A DNA stretch of 64,000 bases, taken from contig NZ_LN997848.1 of assembly GCF_001511835.1 (NCBI RefSeq), positions 3,066,001 through 3,130,000 of the forward strand. The letters are read 5' to 3'. The notes under the pieces are model-generated. The model saw nothing but the letters and a program-made list of their open reading frames with translations, was not told where the DNA came from and did not search any database. Shown piece by piece: positions 35,910 to 46,554 of this stretch. This stretch comes from Magnetospirillum sp. XM-1 (GTDB lineage Bacteria > Pseudomonadota > Alphaproteobacteria > Rhodospirillales > Magnetospirillaceae). The position numbers and the translations under genes were made by a program. How positions within the stretch are numbered: position 1 is the stretch's first letter; every line of letters starts with the position of its first letter.

Positions 35910-36371
35910 ATGCGGTGTCCCTTTTGCGGTCACGACGATACCCAGGTGAAGGATTCGCGGCCGACCGAGGATAACTCGGCCATCCGGCGGCGGCGCTCGT
36001 GCCCGGAATGCGGTTCGCGCTTTACCACCTTCGAGCGGGTGCAGATCCGTGACCTGGTGGTCATCAAGAAGGACGGCGGTCGCTCGCCCTTCGATCGCGA
36101 CAAGGTGCTGAAGTCGCTGCGCATCGCGCTCAGGAAGCGCCCGGTGGACGACGAGCAGATCGAGCGCATCGTCAACGGCATCCATCGCCGCCTGGAAAGC
36201 ATGGGTGAGAACGAGGTTCCGTCCAAGTTCATCGGCGAACTGGTGATGGAGGTGCTGATGGACCTCGACAAGGTCGCCTATGTCCGCTACGCCTCGGTGT
36301 ACCGCAACTTCCGCGAAGCCAAGGACTTCGAGGATTTCCTGGGGAAGATGGTTGTCAGCCGCCACGATTGA
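35910..36371 (+). CDS. nrdR: Transcriptional repressor NrdR
   Basis: 153 residues, family length. N-terminal zinc ribbon [20 protein letters not shown] with [17 protein letters not shown] (four Cys), then the ATP-cone domain ([39 protein letters not shown]). It senses ATP/dATP and represses ribonucleotide reductase genes at NrdR boxes. It is followed directly by ribD, an arrangement seen widely in Proteobacteria. The ribD start overlaps its 3' end. Confidence 0.96.
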   Translation: MRCPFCGHDDTQVKDSRPTEDNSAIRRRRSCPECGSRFTTFERVQIRDLVVIKKDGGRSPFDRDKVLKSLRIALRKRPVDDEQIERIVNGIHRRLESMGENEVPSKFIGELVMEVLMDLDKVAYVRYASVYRNFREAKDFEDFLGKMVVSRHD

Positions 36372-37479
36372 TCGCACTCAAGCAGAGATCGACCTGGGGC
36401 ACATGCGGGCCGCCCTGGCGCTGGCCCGCCGTGGCCTGGGCACCGTATGGCCCAATCCGGCGGTGGGCTGCGTCATCGTGAAGGATGGCCGGGTGGTCGG
36501 CCGGGGCTGGACCCAGCCCGGCGGACGCCCCCATGCCGAGACCGAGGCCCTGGCCATGGCCGGAAAGGCGGCCCAGGGCGCCACGGTCTACGTCACCCTG
36601 GAACCCTGCGCCCATCACGGCAAGACCGCTCCTTGCGCCGACGCCCTGGTCGCCGCCGGGGTGTCGAGGGTGGTGGTGGCGGTCCAGGACCCCGATTCGC
36701 GGGTGGCGGGCAAGGGCGTCGACCGCCTGCGGGTCGCCGGCATACCGGTGACCGAGGGCGTGCTGCACGCCGAGGCCGCCGAGCTGAACGCCGGCTTCTT
36801 TCTGCGCATCAATACCGGGCGGCCGCTGGTCACCCTGAAGCTGGCCACGACCCTTGACGGCCGCATCGCCACCCACAGCGGCGAAAGCCGCTGGATCACC
36901 GGCGAGCAGGCCCGGGCCGCGGCCCATCTGCTGCGCGCCGAGACCGACGCCATCATGGTAGGCAGCGGCACCGCGCTGCATGACGATCCCGACCTGACCT
37001 GCCGCCTGCCCGGACTGGTGGAGCGTTCGCCGGTCCGCGTGGTGGTGGACGGGCGCCTGCGCCTGCCGCTGACCAGCCGGCTGGTCTCCACCGCCAACGA
37101 CGTTCCCACCTGGCTGCTGACGCTCGAGGATTGCGACAGCGACCGCCGCGAGGCCTTTGAGGATGCCGGGGTGGACGTGGTCGAGGTCTCGTCCGGTCCC
37201 GACGGCGCCATCGACCTGGAACTGGCGCTGCAGGCGCTGGGCGAAAGCGGCGTCACCCGCGTTCTGGTGGAGGGCGGCGCCCATCTTTCGGCCGCCCTGC
37301 TGCGCGCCGGGCTGGTGGACCGCCTGGTGTGGTTCCGCGCTCCCCGCCTGATGGGCGGCGACGGTCTGCCGGCCGCCGTGTCGTTCGGCGTCGACCACCT
37401 GGCCCAGACCCCGCATTTCGAACGCGTCGAGGTCCGCACCATGGGCGACGACGTGATGGAAACCTATATTCGACTCTAG
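36352..37479 (+). CDS. ribD: Bifunctional pyrimidine deaminase/reductase RibD
   Basis: 375 residues from TTG 36352, which follows GGGGAAG at suitable spacing and gives the usual short N-terminal extension before [23 protein letters not shown] 36403 is the alternative. Deaminase half has the zinc motif HAE ([11 protein letters not shown]) and [11 protein letters not shown]; the reductase half begins [20 protein letters not shown] and has [13 protein letters not shown]. It performs steps two and three of riboflavin synthesis. It overlaps the end of nrdR by 20 bases and is followed by ribE. Confidence 0.94.
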   Translation: MSAATIDRTQAEIDLGHMRAALALARRGLGTVWPNPAVGCVIVKDGRVVGRGWTQPGGRPHAETEALAMAGKAAQGATVYVTLEPCAHHGKTAPCADALVAAGVSRVVVAVQDPDSRVAGKGVDRLRVAGIPVTEGVLHAEAAELNAGFFLRINTGRPLVTLKLATTLDGRIATHSGESRWITGEQARAAAHLLRAETDAIMVGSGTALHDDPDLTCRLPGLVERSPVRVVVDGRLRLPLTSRLVSTANDVPTWLLTLEDCDSDRREAFEDAGVDVVEVSSGPDGAIDLELALQALGESGVTRVLVEGGAHLSAALLRAGLVDRLVWFRAPRLMGGDGLPAAVSFGVDHLAQTPHFERVEVRTMGDDVMETYIRL

Positions 37480-37490
37480 AGAGGTCATCC

Positions 37491-38084
37491 ATGTTCACCG
37501 GCATCGTCACCGATCTCGGCGTGGTGCGCCGTGTCGTTCGCGGCGAGGGGCGGGAGGCCCGCTTCGAGATCGCCAGCGGCTACGACACCAGCACCATCGC
37601 CATCGGCGCCAGCATCGCCCATAACGGCGTGTGTCTCACCATCATCGAGGTGGGGCCGGACTGGCATGCGGTGGAGGCCTCGGCCGAGACCCTGTCCAAG
37701 ACCACGCTCGGCTCGTGGCGCGAAGGCTCCAAGGTCAATCTGGAGCGGGCGTTGAAGGTGGGCGACGAACTGGGCGGCCACATCGTATCGGGCCACGTGG
37801 ACGGCGTCGCCAAGGTGGTGAGCATCACCCCCGAGAACGAATCCAAGCGTTATGTCTTCGAGAGTCCGGCCGATCTGGCCTGTTTCGTCGCTCCCAAGGG
37901 CTCGGTGGCGCTGGACGGCGTGTCGCTCACCGTCAACGAGGTTGACGGCCGCCGGTTCGGCATCAACGTCATTCCCCATACTCAGGCGGTGACCACCTTT
38001 GGCACCTATCGTCCCGGCGACGAGGTGAATATGGAAATCGACATGCTGGCGCGCTATGTTGCGCGCCTTCTGCAAAAGGACTAG
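37491..38084 (+). CDS. ribE: Riboflavin synthase, alpha subunit
   Basis: 197 residues. It begins MFTGIVTDLGVVRRV, the invariant start, and shows the two-fold barrel repeat: IGASIAHNGVCLTIIEVG with LSKTTLGSWREGSKVNLERA in the first half and PKGSVALDGVSLTVNEVDG in the second. It dismutates two 6,7-dimethyl-8-ribityllumazines to riboflavin. RBS AGAGAGG precedes the ATG; spacing to ribD is 11 bases and to the next gene 4. Confidence 0.95.
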   Translation: MFTGIVTDLGVVRRVVRGEGREARFEIASGYDTSTIAIGASIAHNGVCLTIIEVGPDWHAVEASAETLSKTTLGSWREGSKVNLERALKVGDELGGHIVSGHVDGVAKVVSITPENESKRYVFESPADLACFVAPKGSVALDGVSLTVNEVDGRRFGINVIPHTQAVTTFGTYRPGDEVNMEIDMLARYVARLLQKD

Positions 38085-38088
38085 CGCC

Positions 38089-39204
<1,116 letters not shown>

Positions 39205-39256
39205 ACAGTACCCGACGAAGGCTGGCTCCGCGAAGCGGGGACAGAGTGAGGAGGCA

Positions 39257-39319
39257 AGCCCAAGGGGCGCCGCGGCTTATGCCGCGAAAGCCAAGCGAAG
39301 CGCCCGGCGCCTGAGGGCT
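39257..39319 (+). repeat. Structured repeat element, copy upstream of ribH
   Basis: AGCCCAAGGGG ... ends CGCCCGGCGCCTGAGGGCT. Predicted helices: outer AGCCC (39257-39261)/GGGCT (39315-39319), GGGC (39265-39268)/GCCC (39302-39305), TTAT-capped stem CGCGGC (39271-39276)/GCCGCG (39281-39286), and a minimal GC-GAA-GC hairpin where the other copies have six-base-pair stems. A small hairpin (CTCCGC-GAA-GCGGGG, about 39226-39240) lies upstream. The ribH start codon is 20 bases downstream. Confidence 0.7.
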
Positions 39320-39338
39320 ATGTAAGGAGAGTCCCAAA

Positions 39339-39785
39339 ATGGCGAAGGTTCTCATCATCGAGGCCCGCTTCTACGATCATATCGCCGACGGCCTGCTGGC
39401 CGGGGCGCGCGCCGAGTTCGACAAGGCCGGAATCGAGCACGACCTGCTGGTGGTGCCGGGCATCTTCGAGTTGCCTGCCGCGCTGAAGCTGGTGCTGACC
39501 GCCGCCGAGCAGGGCAACGAAGGCGCCCGCTACGACGGTTTCGTCACCCTGGGCTGCGCCATCCGGGGCGAGTCCGACCATTACCACCACGTGGGCACCG
39601 AGTGCATGCGCGGTATCGCCGATCTGTCCATGGCCTACGACCTGGCCCTGGGCAACGGCGTGCTGACCGTCCACAACGAGGCCCAGGCCCTGGCGCGGTC
39701 CGATCCGGCGCGCAAGAACCTGGGCGGCCAGGCGGCCCGGGCCTGCCTGCGCATGATGGCGGTCAAGAAGGAGCTGGGCCTTTGA
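39339..39785 (+). CDS. ribH: 6,7-dimethyl-8-ribityllumazine synthase
   Basis: 148 residues. Motifs: [54 protein letters not shown], and a C-terminal [13 protein letters not shown]. It condenses 5-amino-6-ribitylamino-uracil with dihydroxybutanone phosphate to lumazine. RBS AAGGAGAG is seven to eight bases upstream, right after the structured repeat element. It shares four bases with the nusB start. Confidence 0.95.
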   Translation: MAKVLIIEARFYDHIADGLLAGARAEFDKAGIEHDLLVVPGIFELPAALKLVLTAAEQGNEGARYDGFVTLGCAIRGESDHYHHVGTECMRGIADLSMAYDLALGNGVLTVHNEAQALARSDPARKNLGGQAARACLRMMAVKKELGL

Positions 39786-40258
39786 ATACCGCGCCGAATA
39801 ACCCCTCGGTTGCCAAGCGCAGCGCCGCCCGGCTGGCCGCCGTCCAGGTCCTCTACCAGATGGAGATGACCGGGACCGATACCGAGCGCGCCCTGCAGGA
39901 CGCCAAGGACCGCCGCGCCAACGAGCCCAAGGGCCGCATGGCCGATCCCGATTCCTCGCTGCTCAATCAGGTGGTGCGCGGCGTGTCCGCCCAGATGGAG
40001 GACATCGACGGCCATGTGGGCCGGGCGCTGTCTTCCGACTGGACCGTCGACCGGCTGGAAGCCGTGCTGCGCGCCATCATCCGCGCCGGCGCCTGGGAAT
40101 TGTCGGCCCGGCCCCAGACCCCGGCCCGTGTCTGCATCTCGGAATGGGTGGACGTGGCCCACGCCTTTTATTCCGGTCCCGAACCGGGACTGGTCAACGC
40201 GGTTCTCGACCGTCTCGCCCAGACGCTTCGGGGCGGCGAGATGAACAAGGGCGCCTAG
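39782..40258 (+). CDS. nusB: Transcription antitermination factor NusB
   Basis: 158 residues from TTG 39782, which overlaps the ribH stop (TTGA) and has AAGGAG eight bases upstream. The all-helical NusB pattern is visible: [19 protein letters not shown], then a final [20 protein letters not shown] and NAVLDRLAQ. It binds boxA RNA with NusE in rRNA antitermination. ribH-nusB linkage is conserved across bacteria. Confidence 0.94.
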   Translation: MNTAPNNPSVAKRSAARLAAVQVLYQMEMTGTDTERALQDAKDRRANEPKGRMADPDSSLLNQVVRGVSAQMEDIDGHVGRALSSDWTVDRLEAVLRAIIRAGAWELSARPQTPARVCISEWVDVAHAFYSGPEPGLVNAVLDRLAQTLRGGEMNKGA

Positions 40259-40301
40259 GATGAAGCCAGCGGGCTTCATCCGTCGCGGGGCGGAACGCCC
40301 C
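40259..40301 (+). other. Two hairpins between nusB and thiL
   Basis: First: GATGAAGCC-AGCG-GGCTTCATC (40259-40280), a perfect 9-bp stem that starts next to the nusB stop. Second: GGGGCG-GAA-CGCCCC (about 40287-40301). There is no U-tract, so these are more likely RNA-processing or stabilising stems than terminators. Confidence 0.5.
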
Positions 40302-40321
40302 CACCGAGACCGAGGTCTACG

Positions 40322-41326
40322 GTGAGCGGCGGGGCGCCCGACGAGTTCGGCCTGATCGCCGAGTTGTTCGCTCCGCTGGCCGCCGGTTATCCCGGAGCCC
40401 TGGGGCTCAAGGACGACGCCGCCTTCATTGCCGCCGAGCCCGGCTACGACACCGTCGCCACCATGGATTCCATGGTGGCGGGCGTGCATTTCCTGCCCGA
40501 CGACCCGCCCGATCTGGTCGCGCGCAAGCTGATCCGGGTGAACCTGTCCGACTTGGCCGCCAAGGGCGCCGAGCCCCGGCTGTTGATGCTGTCCGCCGCC
40601 TTTCCCCGCACCGTGGAGCAGGACTGGCTGCGCCGGTTCGGCGCCGGGCTGGCCGAAGACGTCCGGGCGTTCGGCGTCCACCTGATCGGGGGCGACACCG
40701 TGTCCACGCCGGGGCCGCTGACGCTGACGCTCACCGCCCTGGGGCGGGTGGAGGCGGGGCGGGGGCTGAAACGGTCAGGGGCCGGGGAGGGCGACACCAT
40801 CTGGGTCTCGGGCTCCATCGGCGACGGCGCCCTGGGGCTGAAGGCCATCCGCGGGGAACTGCCCGGCCTTTCGGTGCCCCATCTGGAGTTTCTCGCCGGG
40901 CGCTATCGCCTGCCCCAGCCCCGGGTCGCTCTCGGGCCCAGGCTGGTGGGGCTGGCCCGTGGCGCCATGGACGTGTCCGACGGCCTGGTTCAGGACTTAG
41001 GCCATCTGTGCCGGGCGTCGGGCCTGGCGGCGCGGATTGAGGCGTCGAGGGTGCCGCTGTCGGCCGCCGCCGCCGGGGTCTTGGCGCGCGACGAGTCCCT
41101 GCTTGCCTCGGTGCTGGCGGGAGGCGATGATTACGAGGTGCTGTTCACCGCGCCGTCCGGGGCGGAACAGGCCGTCGCCGGTCTGTCGGCCGAATTGGGC
41201 ATCGCGCTCGCGCCCATCGGCACCATGGTCCAGGGCGAGGCGGGCAAGGTCGCTGTAATCGGTGCGAATGGCGGGGAAATCGCCGTTGGCCGGGGTGGCT
41301 GGCGCCACTTCCATGCGGGGGAATAG
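40322..41326 (+). CDS. thiL: Thiamine-monophosphate kinase
   Basis: 334 residues from GTG 40322. Family motifs: FGLIAELFAPLA, LKDDAAFIAAEPGYDTVATM, DSMVAGVHF, NLSDLAAKGAEPRLLML, GGDTVSTPGPLTLTLTALG, AMDVSDGLVQDLGHLC and ILAGGDDYEVLFTAP-like sequence. It phosphorylates thiamine monophosphate to the diphosphate cofactor. The nusB-thiL pair is a common arrangement. The FliL-like gene begins four bases later. Confidence 0.93.
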   Translation: MSGGAPDEFGLIAELFAPLAAGYPGALGLKDDAAFIAAEPGYDTVATMDSMVAGVHFLPDDPPDLVARKLIRVNLSDLAAKGAEPRLLMLSAAFPRTVEQDWLRRFGAGLAEDVRAFGVHLIGGDTVSTPGPLTLTLTALGRVEAGRGLKRSGAGEGDTIWVSGSIGDGALGLKAIRGELPGLSVPHLEFLAGRYRLPQPRVALGPRLVGLARGAMDVSDGLVQDLGHLCRASGLAARIEASRVPLSAAAAGVLARDESLLASVLAGGDDYEVLFTAPSGAEQAVAGLSAELGIALAPIGTMVQGEAGKVAVIGANGGEIAVGRGGWRHFHAGE

Positions 41327-41329
41327 TCT

Positions 41330-41788
41330 TTGGTCCGGTTGATCTTCATGGTGGTGGGCTTGCTGATGCTGATCGGCGCGGTCATCGGCGGCCTGTACTT
41401 CTGGGGCATCGATCCGTTGGCCAAGCTGGGCATCACCGCACCCATGATGAACAAGGAGCCGGCCGCGCCGCCGCCGCCGCCGCCGGTTTTCGTGGATTTC
41501 GGCCTGCTGATCGTGCCGGTGATCCAGGATCGCGAGGTCAAGAAGCAGGCCGAAATGATCGTCCGCCTCCAGGTCGATCCCAAGGACAAGGAAATCGTCG
41601 CCAAGAATTTGCCGCGCCTGCAGAACGCCTATCTCGCCGAGATGATCACCTATCTGGGGCTGACGGTGAAGGAAGGCCAGCCGCTGGACGTTCCCGCCAT
41701 CCGCCGCCGGCTGACCATGACGGCGGAAAAGACGCTGGGCGGAGTCTACGTCAAGGACGTGGCCATCGAGAATCCCAACCTGAAATAA
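41330..41788 (+). CDS. FliL-like membrane protein
   Basis: 152 residues from TTG 41330, with GGGGGAA eight bases ahead. One N-terminal membrane helix (LIFMVVGLLMLIGAVIGGLY), a Pro-rich linker (seven prolines near residue 47), then a periplasmic domain (VFVDFGLLIVPVIQDREVKK, LRNAYL-like LQNAYLAEMITYLG). This layout resembles FliL/basal-body-associated proteins, but sequence identity is not obvious and no flagellar gene is adjacent. It follows thiL by three bases. Confidence 0.65.
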   Translation: MVRLIFMVVGLLMLIGAVIGGLYFWGIDPLAKLGITAPMMNKEPAAPPPPPPVFVDFGLLIVPVIQDREVKKQAEMIVRLQVDPKDKEIVAKNLPRLQNAYLAEMITYLGLTVKEGQPLDVPAIRRRLTMTAEKTLGGVYVKDVAIENPNLK

Positions 41789-42069
41789 TTTCCACCCCTT
41801 CGGCTAGTCCCAAGGGCGAACGGCCCCTGCCCATTGGTGCGGGAGAACCCGGGTAAAGATGGATGGCCGGTGCCGAAATTGCCCCGGACGATGAAATTTC
41901 ATCGCAATAATTCCAGAATATCACCGTGATGCGAGCATTTTATTGCATCCGCAAGGTTCTTCTGGCAGTTTCTCCACGCTTCCGTCGCCCCCTCTCGACC
42001 TGGCCCCCGTGGCTGGGCTTCAAGCGGTCTCGCGGCGTTAAGAAGATTCATCAGGGGACTCGAACCACA

Positions 42070-44151
42070 ATGACCACTCTCTTCGTGATCGCATGCGGCG
42101 TCCTGGCGCTGCTGTACGGGGTCTACGCCATCAAGTCGGTGATGGCGACCTCGGCCGGCACCGCCCGGATGCAGGAAATTGCCGCTGCCGTGCAGGAAGG
42201 CGCCGCCGCCTACCTGAACCGGCAGTACACCACCATCGCCATGGTCGGCGTCGTCGTCGCCATCATCCTGGCCGCCCGCCTGGGCATCTATCAGGCCGTC
42301 GGCTTCGTCATCGGCTCGGTGCTCTCGGGCGTCGCCGGCTACGTGGGCATGAACGTTTCCGTTCGCGCCAACGTCCGCACCGCCGAGGCCGCCCGTTCGG
42401 GTGGCATGCAGCAGGCCCTGGACGTGGCCTTCAAGTCGGGCGCCATCACCGGTCTGCTGGTGGTCGGTCTCGGCCTGATCGGCGTCGCCGGCTACTACAT
42501 GATCCTGAAGAGCGTCGGCATCGATCCGCGCGGCCTGCTCGAGGCCCTGGTGGCCCTGTCGTTCGGCGCCTCGCTGATCTCCATCTTCGCCCGTCTGGGC
42601 GGCGGCATCTTCACCAAGGGCGCCGACGTGGGCGCCGATCTGGTGGGCAAGGTCGAAGCGGGTATCCCCGAGGATGACCCCCGCAACCCGGCCGTGATCG
42701 CCGACAACGTGGGCGACAACGTCGGCGACTGCGCCGGCATGGCCGCCGACCTGTTCGAGACCTACGCCGTGACCGTCGTCGGCACCATGCTGCTGGGCTC
42801 CATCTTCTTCACGGGCGTCGCCCAGGAGCAGATGATGCTGCTGCCGCTGGTCATCTGCGGCGTGTGCATCTTCGCCTCCATCGTCGGCACCTTCTTCGTG
42901 AAGCTGGACGCCGGCATGAACATCATGAAGGCTCTGTACAAGGGCCTGATCGTCACCGGCATCCTGTCCGCCGTGCTGATCGCCGTGATCATCAACACCA
43001 CCCTGGGCGGCTTCGATGCCAAGTTCCAGGCGGGCAGCCTGACCATCACCGGCATGGGCCTGTTCATCTGCGCCATGATCGGTCTGGTCGTCACCGGCCT
43101 GCTGGTGTGGATCACCGAGTACTACACCGGTACCGATTACCGTCCGGTCAAGTCGGTGGCCCAGGCCTCGACCACCGGCCACGGCACCAACGTCATCCAG
43201 GGTCTGGCGGTTTCCATGGAAGCCTGCGCCCTGCCGGTGATCGTGATCTCCATCGCCATCATCGTGACCTACAAGATCGCCGGCCTGTTCGGCATCTCGA
43301 TCGCCGCCACCACCATGCTGGCCCTGGCCGGCATGATCGTCGCGCTGGACGCCTATGGTCCGGTGACCGACAACGCCGGCGGCATCGCCGAAATGGCCGA
43401 GCTGCCCAAGGAGGTCCGCAAGACCACCGACGCTCTCGACGCCGTCGGCAACACCACCAAGGCCGTCACCAAGGGCTACGCCATCGGCTCGGCCGGTCTG
43501 GCCTCGCTGGTGCTGTTCGCCGCCTACACCGAGGACCTGAAGCACTACTTCCCCAAGCTGAACATCACGTTCAGCCTGGAAGATCCCTTCGTGGTCGTCG
43601 GCCTGTTCCTCGGCGGTCTGCTGCCCTACCTGTTCGGTGCCATGGGCATGCAGGCGGTGGGTCGCGCCGCCGGTTCGGTGGTGGTGGAAGTCCGTCGCCA
43701 GTTCAAGGAAATCCCCGGCATCATGGAAGGCAAGGCCAAGCCCGACTACGGTCGCGCCGTGGACATGCTGACCAAGGCCGCCATCAAGGAGATGATCATC
43801 CCCTCGATGCTGCCCGTACTGTCGCCGGTTGTCCTGTACTTCGTGATCATGGCCGTGGCCGACCAGAAGTCCGCCTTCACCGCCATGGGCGCCATGCTGC
43901 TGGGCACCATCGTGACCGGCCTGTTCGTCGCCATCTCGATGACCTCGGGCGGCGGCGCTTGGGATAACGCCAAGAAGTACATCGAAGACGGCCATCATGG
44001 TGGCAAGGGTTCCGACGCCCACAAGGCGGCGGTGACCGGCGACACCGTCGGCGATCCCTACAAGGACACCGCCGGCCCCGCCGTCAACCCGATGATCAAG
44101 ATCATCAACATCGTCGCCATCCTGCTGCTGGCCATGGTCGCCGGTCACTAA
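42070..44151 (+). CDS. hppA: K+-independent membrane-bound proton-pumping pyrophosphatase
   Basis: 693 residues from ATG 42070 (AGGGGA upstream; a longer in-frame start is not supported). About 16 membrane segments. Pyrophosphate/Mg site: [20 protein letters not shown] and [19 protein letters not shown]; another set near [20 protein letters not shown]. The K+-dependence position reads GNTTKA with Lys464; Lys here marks the K+-independent H+ pump subfamily, as in Rhodospirillum rubrum. It couples PPi hydrolysis to proton export. The 281-base gap upstream contains AT-rich stretches suited to its promoter but no gene. Confidence 0.96.
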   Translation: MTTLFVIACGVLALLYGVYAIKSVMATSAGTARMQEIAAAVQEGAAAYLNRQYTTIAMVGVVVAIILAARLGIYQAVGFVIGSVLSGVAGYVGMNVSVRANVRTAEAARSGGMQQALDVAFKSGAITGLLVVGLGLIGVAGYYMILKSVGIDPRGLLEALVALSFGASLISIFARLGGGIFTKGADVGADLVGKVEAGIPEDDPRNPAVIADNVGDNVGDCAGMAADLFETYAVTVVGTMLLGSIFFTGVAQEQMMLLPLVICGVCIFASIVGTFFVKLDAGMNIMKALYKGLIVTGILSAVLIAVIINTTLGGFDAKFQAGSLTITGMGLFICAMIGLVVTGLLVWITEYYTGTDYRPVKSVAQASTTGHGTNVIQGLAVSMEACALPVIVISIAIIVTYKIAGLFGISIAATTMLALAGMIVALDAYGPVTDNAGGIAEMAELPKEVRKTTDALDAVGNTTKAVTKGYAIGSAGLASLVLFAAYTEDLKHYFPKLNITFSLEDPFVVVGLFLGGLLPYLFGAMGMQAVGRAAGSVVVEVRRQFKEIPGIMEGKAKPDYGRAVDMLTKAAIKEMIIPSMLPVLSPVVLYFVIMAVADQKSAFTAMGAMLLGTIVTGLFVAISMTSGGGAWDNAKKYIEDGHHGGKGSDAHKAAVTGDTVGDPYKDTAGPAVNPMIKIINIVAILLLAMVAGH

Positions 44152-44186
44152 GACCGACAACCAGCCGGCAACAGGCTGACAAACGG

Positions 44187-44218
44187 AAAACCCCGGTCGG
44201 AAACGACCGGGGTTTTTT
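44187..44218 (+). terminator. Rho-independent terminator of hppA
   Basis: AAAACCCCGGTCG-GAAA-CGACCGGGGTTTTTT: 9 GC-rich pairs plus A/T extension and a run of T. It lies 36 bases past the hppA stop. Confidence 0.93.
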
Positions 44219-44558
44219 GTGATTCAAGGCGGCAGACGTGGAGTCATGAGACACGGATGTCACGGATGCGGTGCTTCGCACCGCTCACGGATAAACACGG
44301 AAATGCTCTCGTTTCCGGCTACCTCCCCAACCCTGCCCCAGAATGACCATATGGAATTTCCATAATCCGTGGCCGCGAAGCGGCATCCGTGTCCATCCGT
44401 GTTCCATGACCAGATGAAACCCGCATTGGCTCCGCCATTCGGCGCTCTCATGGAAATTTAAACCGGACAGCGCTTGGCGCGACCCGGGGTCCGGGGCATT
44501 GGCCCCGGATGGGTTTGGGCGATAGCCCAACAGATCCAATGGATTGGAAAGGTTCAGG
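44219..44558. repeat. Non-coding stretch with a long inverted repeat of CACGGAT units
   Basis: No gene is seen in these 340 bases. Left arm 44243-44292 (GTCATGAGACACGGATG...) and right arm 44364-44410 (...CATCCGTGTTCCATGAC) are imperfect inverted repeats of about 48 bases. Each contains two to three ACACGGAT/CACGGAT units and an internal CTTCGCACC or CGCGAAGCGGC hairpin. The arms enclose about 70 bases. The rest (44412-44558) holds GGGTCCGGGGCATTGGCCCC-type palindromes. Confidence 0.55.
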
Positions 44559-45017
44559 CTACTTCTTGTCGCCGGGCGACTTGGAGAAGCGGCCCACATT
44601 GCCCATCAGCTGCTGCAGGATGGTCAGCTCCTTGCCGGCGGTGGGGGTTTCCCGGGTGGCGGGGACGACGTCCTTGCCGTCCTCCAGGCCGCGATTGTCG
44701 ATGGCCCGCACGGTTCCGGCGCGGTCGAACACCACGGTAACCACCTTGCGTTCCTTGACCTCAGGCTCGAAAAACGCCTCGCGCTCGGTGATGGCGGAGA
44801 TGTAGTGCCAGCTTTCCTCGCCGAACGGGGTGATGTTGGACGGTGTTCCCAGCAGGGCCTGGACATCCTCGCGCGTGCTGGTGCCGACCTTGATCTGGGC
44901 CAGTTGCTCGGGCTGAGGGTTGTTGCCGCGCACCTCGATGATGGGCGAGCAGGCTGTCGCCGTCACGATCAGGCAAGCGGCAAGGAGGGAACGATGGGGA
45001 GACGATGTCTTTTTCAT
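44559..45017 (-). CDS. bamE: Outer membrane protein assembly factor BamE (SmpA/OmlA family) lipoprotein
   Basis: 152 residues with a lipoprotein signal (LLAACLIVTATAC; lipidated Cys near residue 23). The SmpA/OmlA domain is recognisable: LAQIKVGTSTREDVQALLGTP (helix-turn typical of BamE), ITPFGEESWHYIS, VVTVVFDRAGTVRAIDN. It is part of the BAM complex at the outer membrane. It is divergent from the cytochrome bc1 chaperone gene. Confidence 0.9.
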   Translation of the reverse strand: MKKTSSPHRSLLAACLIVTATACSPIIEVRGNNPQPEQLAQIKVGTSTREDVQALLGTPSNITPFGEESWHYISAITEREAFFEPEVKERKVVTVVFDRAGTVRAIDNRGLEDGKDVVPATRETPTAGKELTILQQLMGNVGRFSKSPGDKK

Positions 45018-45142
45018 TCTCTACGACGCCGAGGCATTGACGACAGGCGGCCCGATTGGCCAATGTGGGGGCACATTGCACCCCCCATCGCCGCCTTGTC
45101 AACGCCGTCTCCCCATTCGGGGCGAGGCTTCGGAACCCAGAA

Positions 45143-45706
45143 ATGCCTTTTCGCAAATTCAAAGAGCGCCGGCGCCGCGAACAGATCGCCCACGACCTTT
45201 ACGTGGCTGTGATCAACCAGGCGCGCCTGGCCGATTTCTACCTGCGTTTCGCCGTGCCCGACACCCTGGACGGGCGGTTCGACCTGATCGTGCTGCATGC
45301 CTTTCTGGTCATGCGCCGCCTGCGTCAGGTGGCCGCCGAGGAGGGCGGAGAAGAGGCCCGCGAGGTGGCCCAGACGCTGTTCGACCTGATGTTCGCCGAT
45401 ATGGACCAGAATCTGCGCGAACTGGGGGTCAGCGACATGTCGGTGGGCAAAAGGGTCAAGCAGATGGCCCGCGCCTTCTACGGCCGCGCCGCCGCCTATG
45501 ACGACGCCCTGGATTCCGGCGGCGCCGGGTTGGCCGAGGCCCTGCGCCGCAATCTCTATGGCACCGTGGAGGGCGAGGTGGCCGCCGAGGCGGTCGAAGG
45601 TGTGGCGGGCTATCTGCTCGCCCAGTCCAAATTCCTGGCCGGACAGACGGCGGCCGCGCTGATGGCCGGGCAGGTGGCGTTTCAGGCCCCGGAGGGCGGC
45701 TCATGA
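45143..45706 (+). CDS. Ubiquinol-cytochrome c chaperone (CBP3/UQCC1 family)
   Basis: 187 residues from ATG 45143. Conserved family core: YVAVINQARLADFYLRFAVP, DTLDGRFDLIVLHAFLVMRR, and LFDLMFADMDQNLRELGVSD with VGKRVKQMARAFYGR. Mitochondrial Cbp3 helps assemble cytochrome b of complex III; the alphaproteobacterial homologues are assumed to act likewise. It shares four bases (ATGA) with the YceD gene, a conserved alphaproteobacterial pair. Confidence 0.88.
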   Translation: MPFRKFKERRRREQIAHDLYVAVINQARLADFYLRFAVPDTLDGRFDLIVLHAFLVMRRLRQVAAEEGGEEAREVAQTLFDLMFADMDQNLRELGVSDMSVGKRVKQMARAFYGRAAAYDDALDSGGAGLAEALRRNLYGTVEGEVAAEAVEGVAGYLLAQSKFLAGQTAAALMAGQVAFQAPEGGS

Positions 45707-46248
45707 CCAGCGACGAAAGCATGCCGTTCAGCCACACGGTGGCGGTGGACAAGATTCCCGCCCGGGGCAGCCGCCTGCATGTGGAGCCCGGCCCCGCCGA
45801 GAGAGAGGCGGTCGCCCGCTGGCTCGATCTGCGCGAAGTGTCTGAAATGTCCGCTGAATTTCAGCTCACCCCCTTGGGAAAGACGGGGATGGTGCGTGTC
45901 AACGGCCGGTTGACGGCCAAGGTGACGCAGTCCTGCGGTGTTACTCTGGCTCCGGTGGAGACCCTGGTGGACGAGGAGATCTCCATGACCTTCGGCCCGC
46001 CCGGCGACGAGGACGAGGAGGAGGGCGACGAGATCGAGATCGACTTCCACGAGGCCGATCCGCCCGACCCCATCATCGACGGCGCCATTGACCTGGGGGC
46101 CGTGATGGTCGAGCATCTTTCGCTGGGCGTCGATCCGTTCCCGCGGGCGGCGGGGGCAGAGTTCGAGGCGCCTGAGGACAAGGCTGAGGCCCCGGAACCC
46201 AAGGCGAATCCCTTCGCCGTTCTGGCCTCGCTCAAACAAAAAAGGTGA
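45703..46248 (+). CDS. yceD: YceD family protein (DUF177)
   Basis: 181 residues. The DUF177 core is at about 65-130: VRVNGRLTAKVTQSCGVTLA-P-V-E-T, then an acidic run (EDEEEGDEIEIDFH) and DGAIDLGAVMVEHLSLGVDP. YceD homologues lie upstream of rpmF in most bacteria and are linked to 23S rRNA/large-subunit assembly. It overlaps the chaperone gene and is followed by rpmF. Confidence 0.9.
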   Translation: MTSDESMPFSHTVAVDKIPARGSRLHVEPGPAEREAVARWLDLREVSEMSAEFQLTPLGKTGMVRVNGRLTAKVTQSCGVTLAPVETLVDEEISMTFGPPGDEDEEEGDEIEIDFHEADPPDPIIDGAIDLGAVMVEHLSLGVDPFPRAAGAEFEAPEDKAEAPEPKANPFAVLASLKQKR

Positions 46249-46333
46249 GGGGGTTCAGCATCCCCTTGCTACCCGTCGCCTTTTTGGCTAATAAACCACC
46301 CTTTCCCATTCCGGGTTGAAGCGAGTAGATATT

Positions 46334-46516
46334 ATGGCCGTTCCGAAGAAGAAGACCTCCAAGTCCCGCCGCGACATGCGTCGCGCTCACCACGCCCTGG
46401 TCAACGTGACCGGCGCCGAGTGCCCGAACTGCGGCGAAGTGAAGCTGCCCCACCACGTCTGTGGTTCGTGCGGCCACTATGACGGCCGTGAGGTTGTCGC
46501 CCAGGCGGAAGCCTAA
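46334..46516 (+). CDS. rpmF: 50S ribosomal protein L32
   Basis: 60 residues from ATG 46334. Begins [20 protein letters not shown] and carries two CxxC pairs (CPNCGE, CGSCGH), the zinc-binding bL32 form. The yceD-rpmF-plsX-fabH order is a conserved bacterial cluster joining ribosome and phospholipid synthesis. The RBS is weak (GAAGCGAG). Confidence 0.96.
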   Translation: MAVPKKKTSKSRRDMRRAHHALVNVTGAECPNCGEVKLPHHVCGSCGHYDGREVVAQAEA

Positions 46517-46554
46517 GCCGACCCTCTATTGGCCAGGCAGGGGAGTGCGGGTCG

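Noticed and set aside
41899..44160. 753-codon minus-strand ORF across hppA
   Set aside because: It is antisense to a certain gene, His/Gly/Asp-rich and low-complexity; it arises from the GC-biased third positions of hppA.
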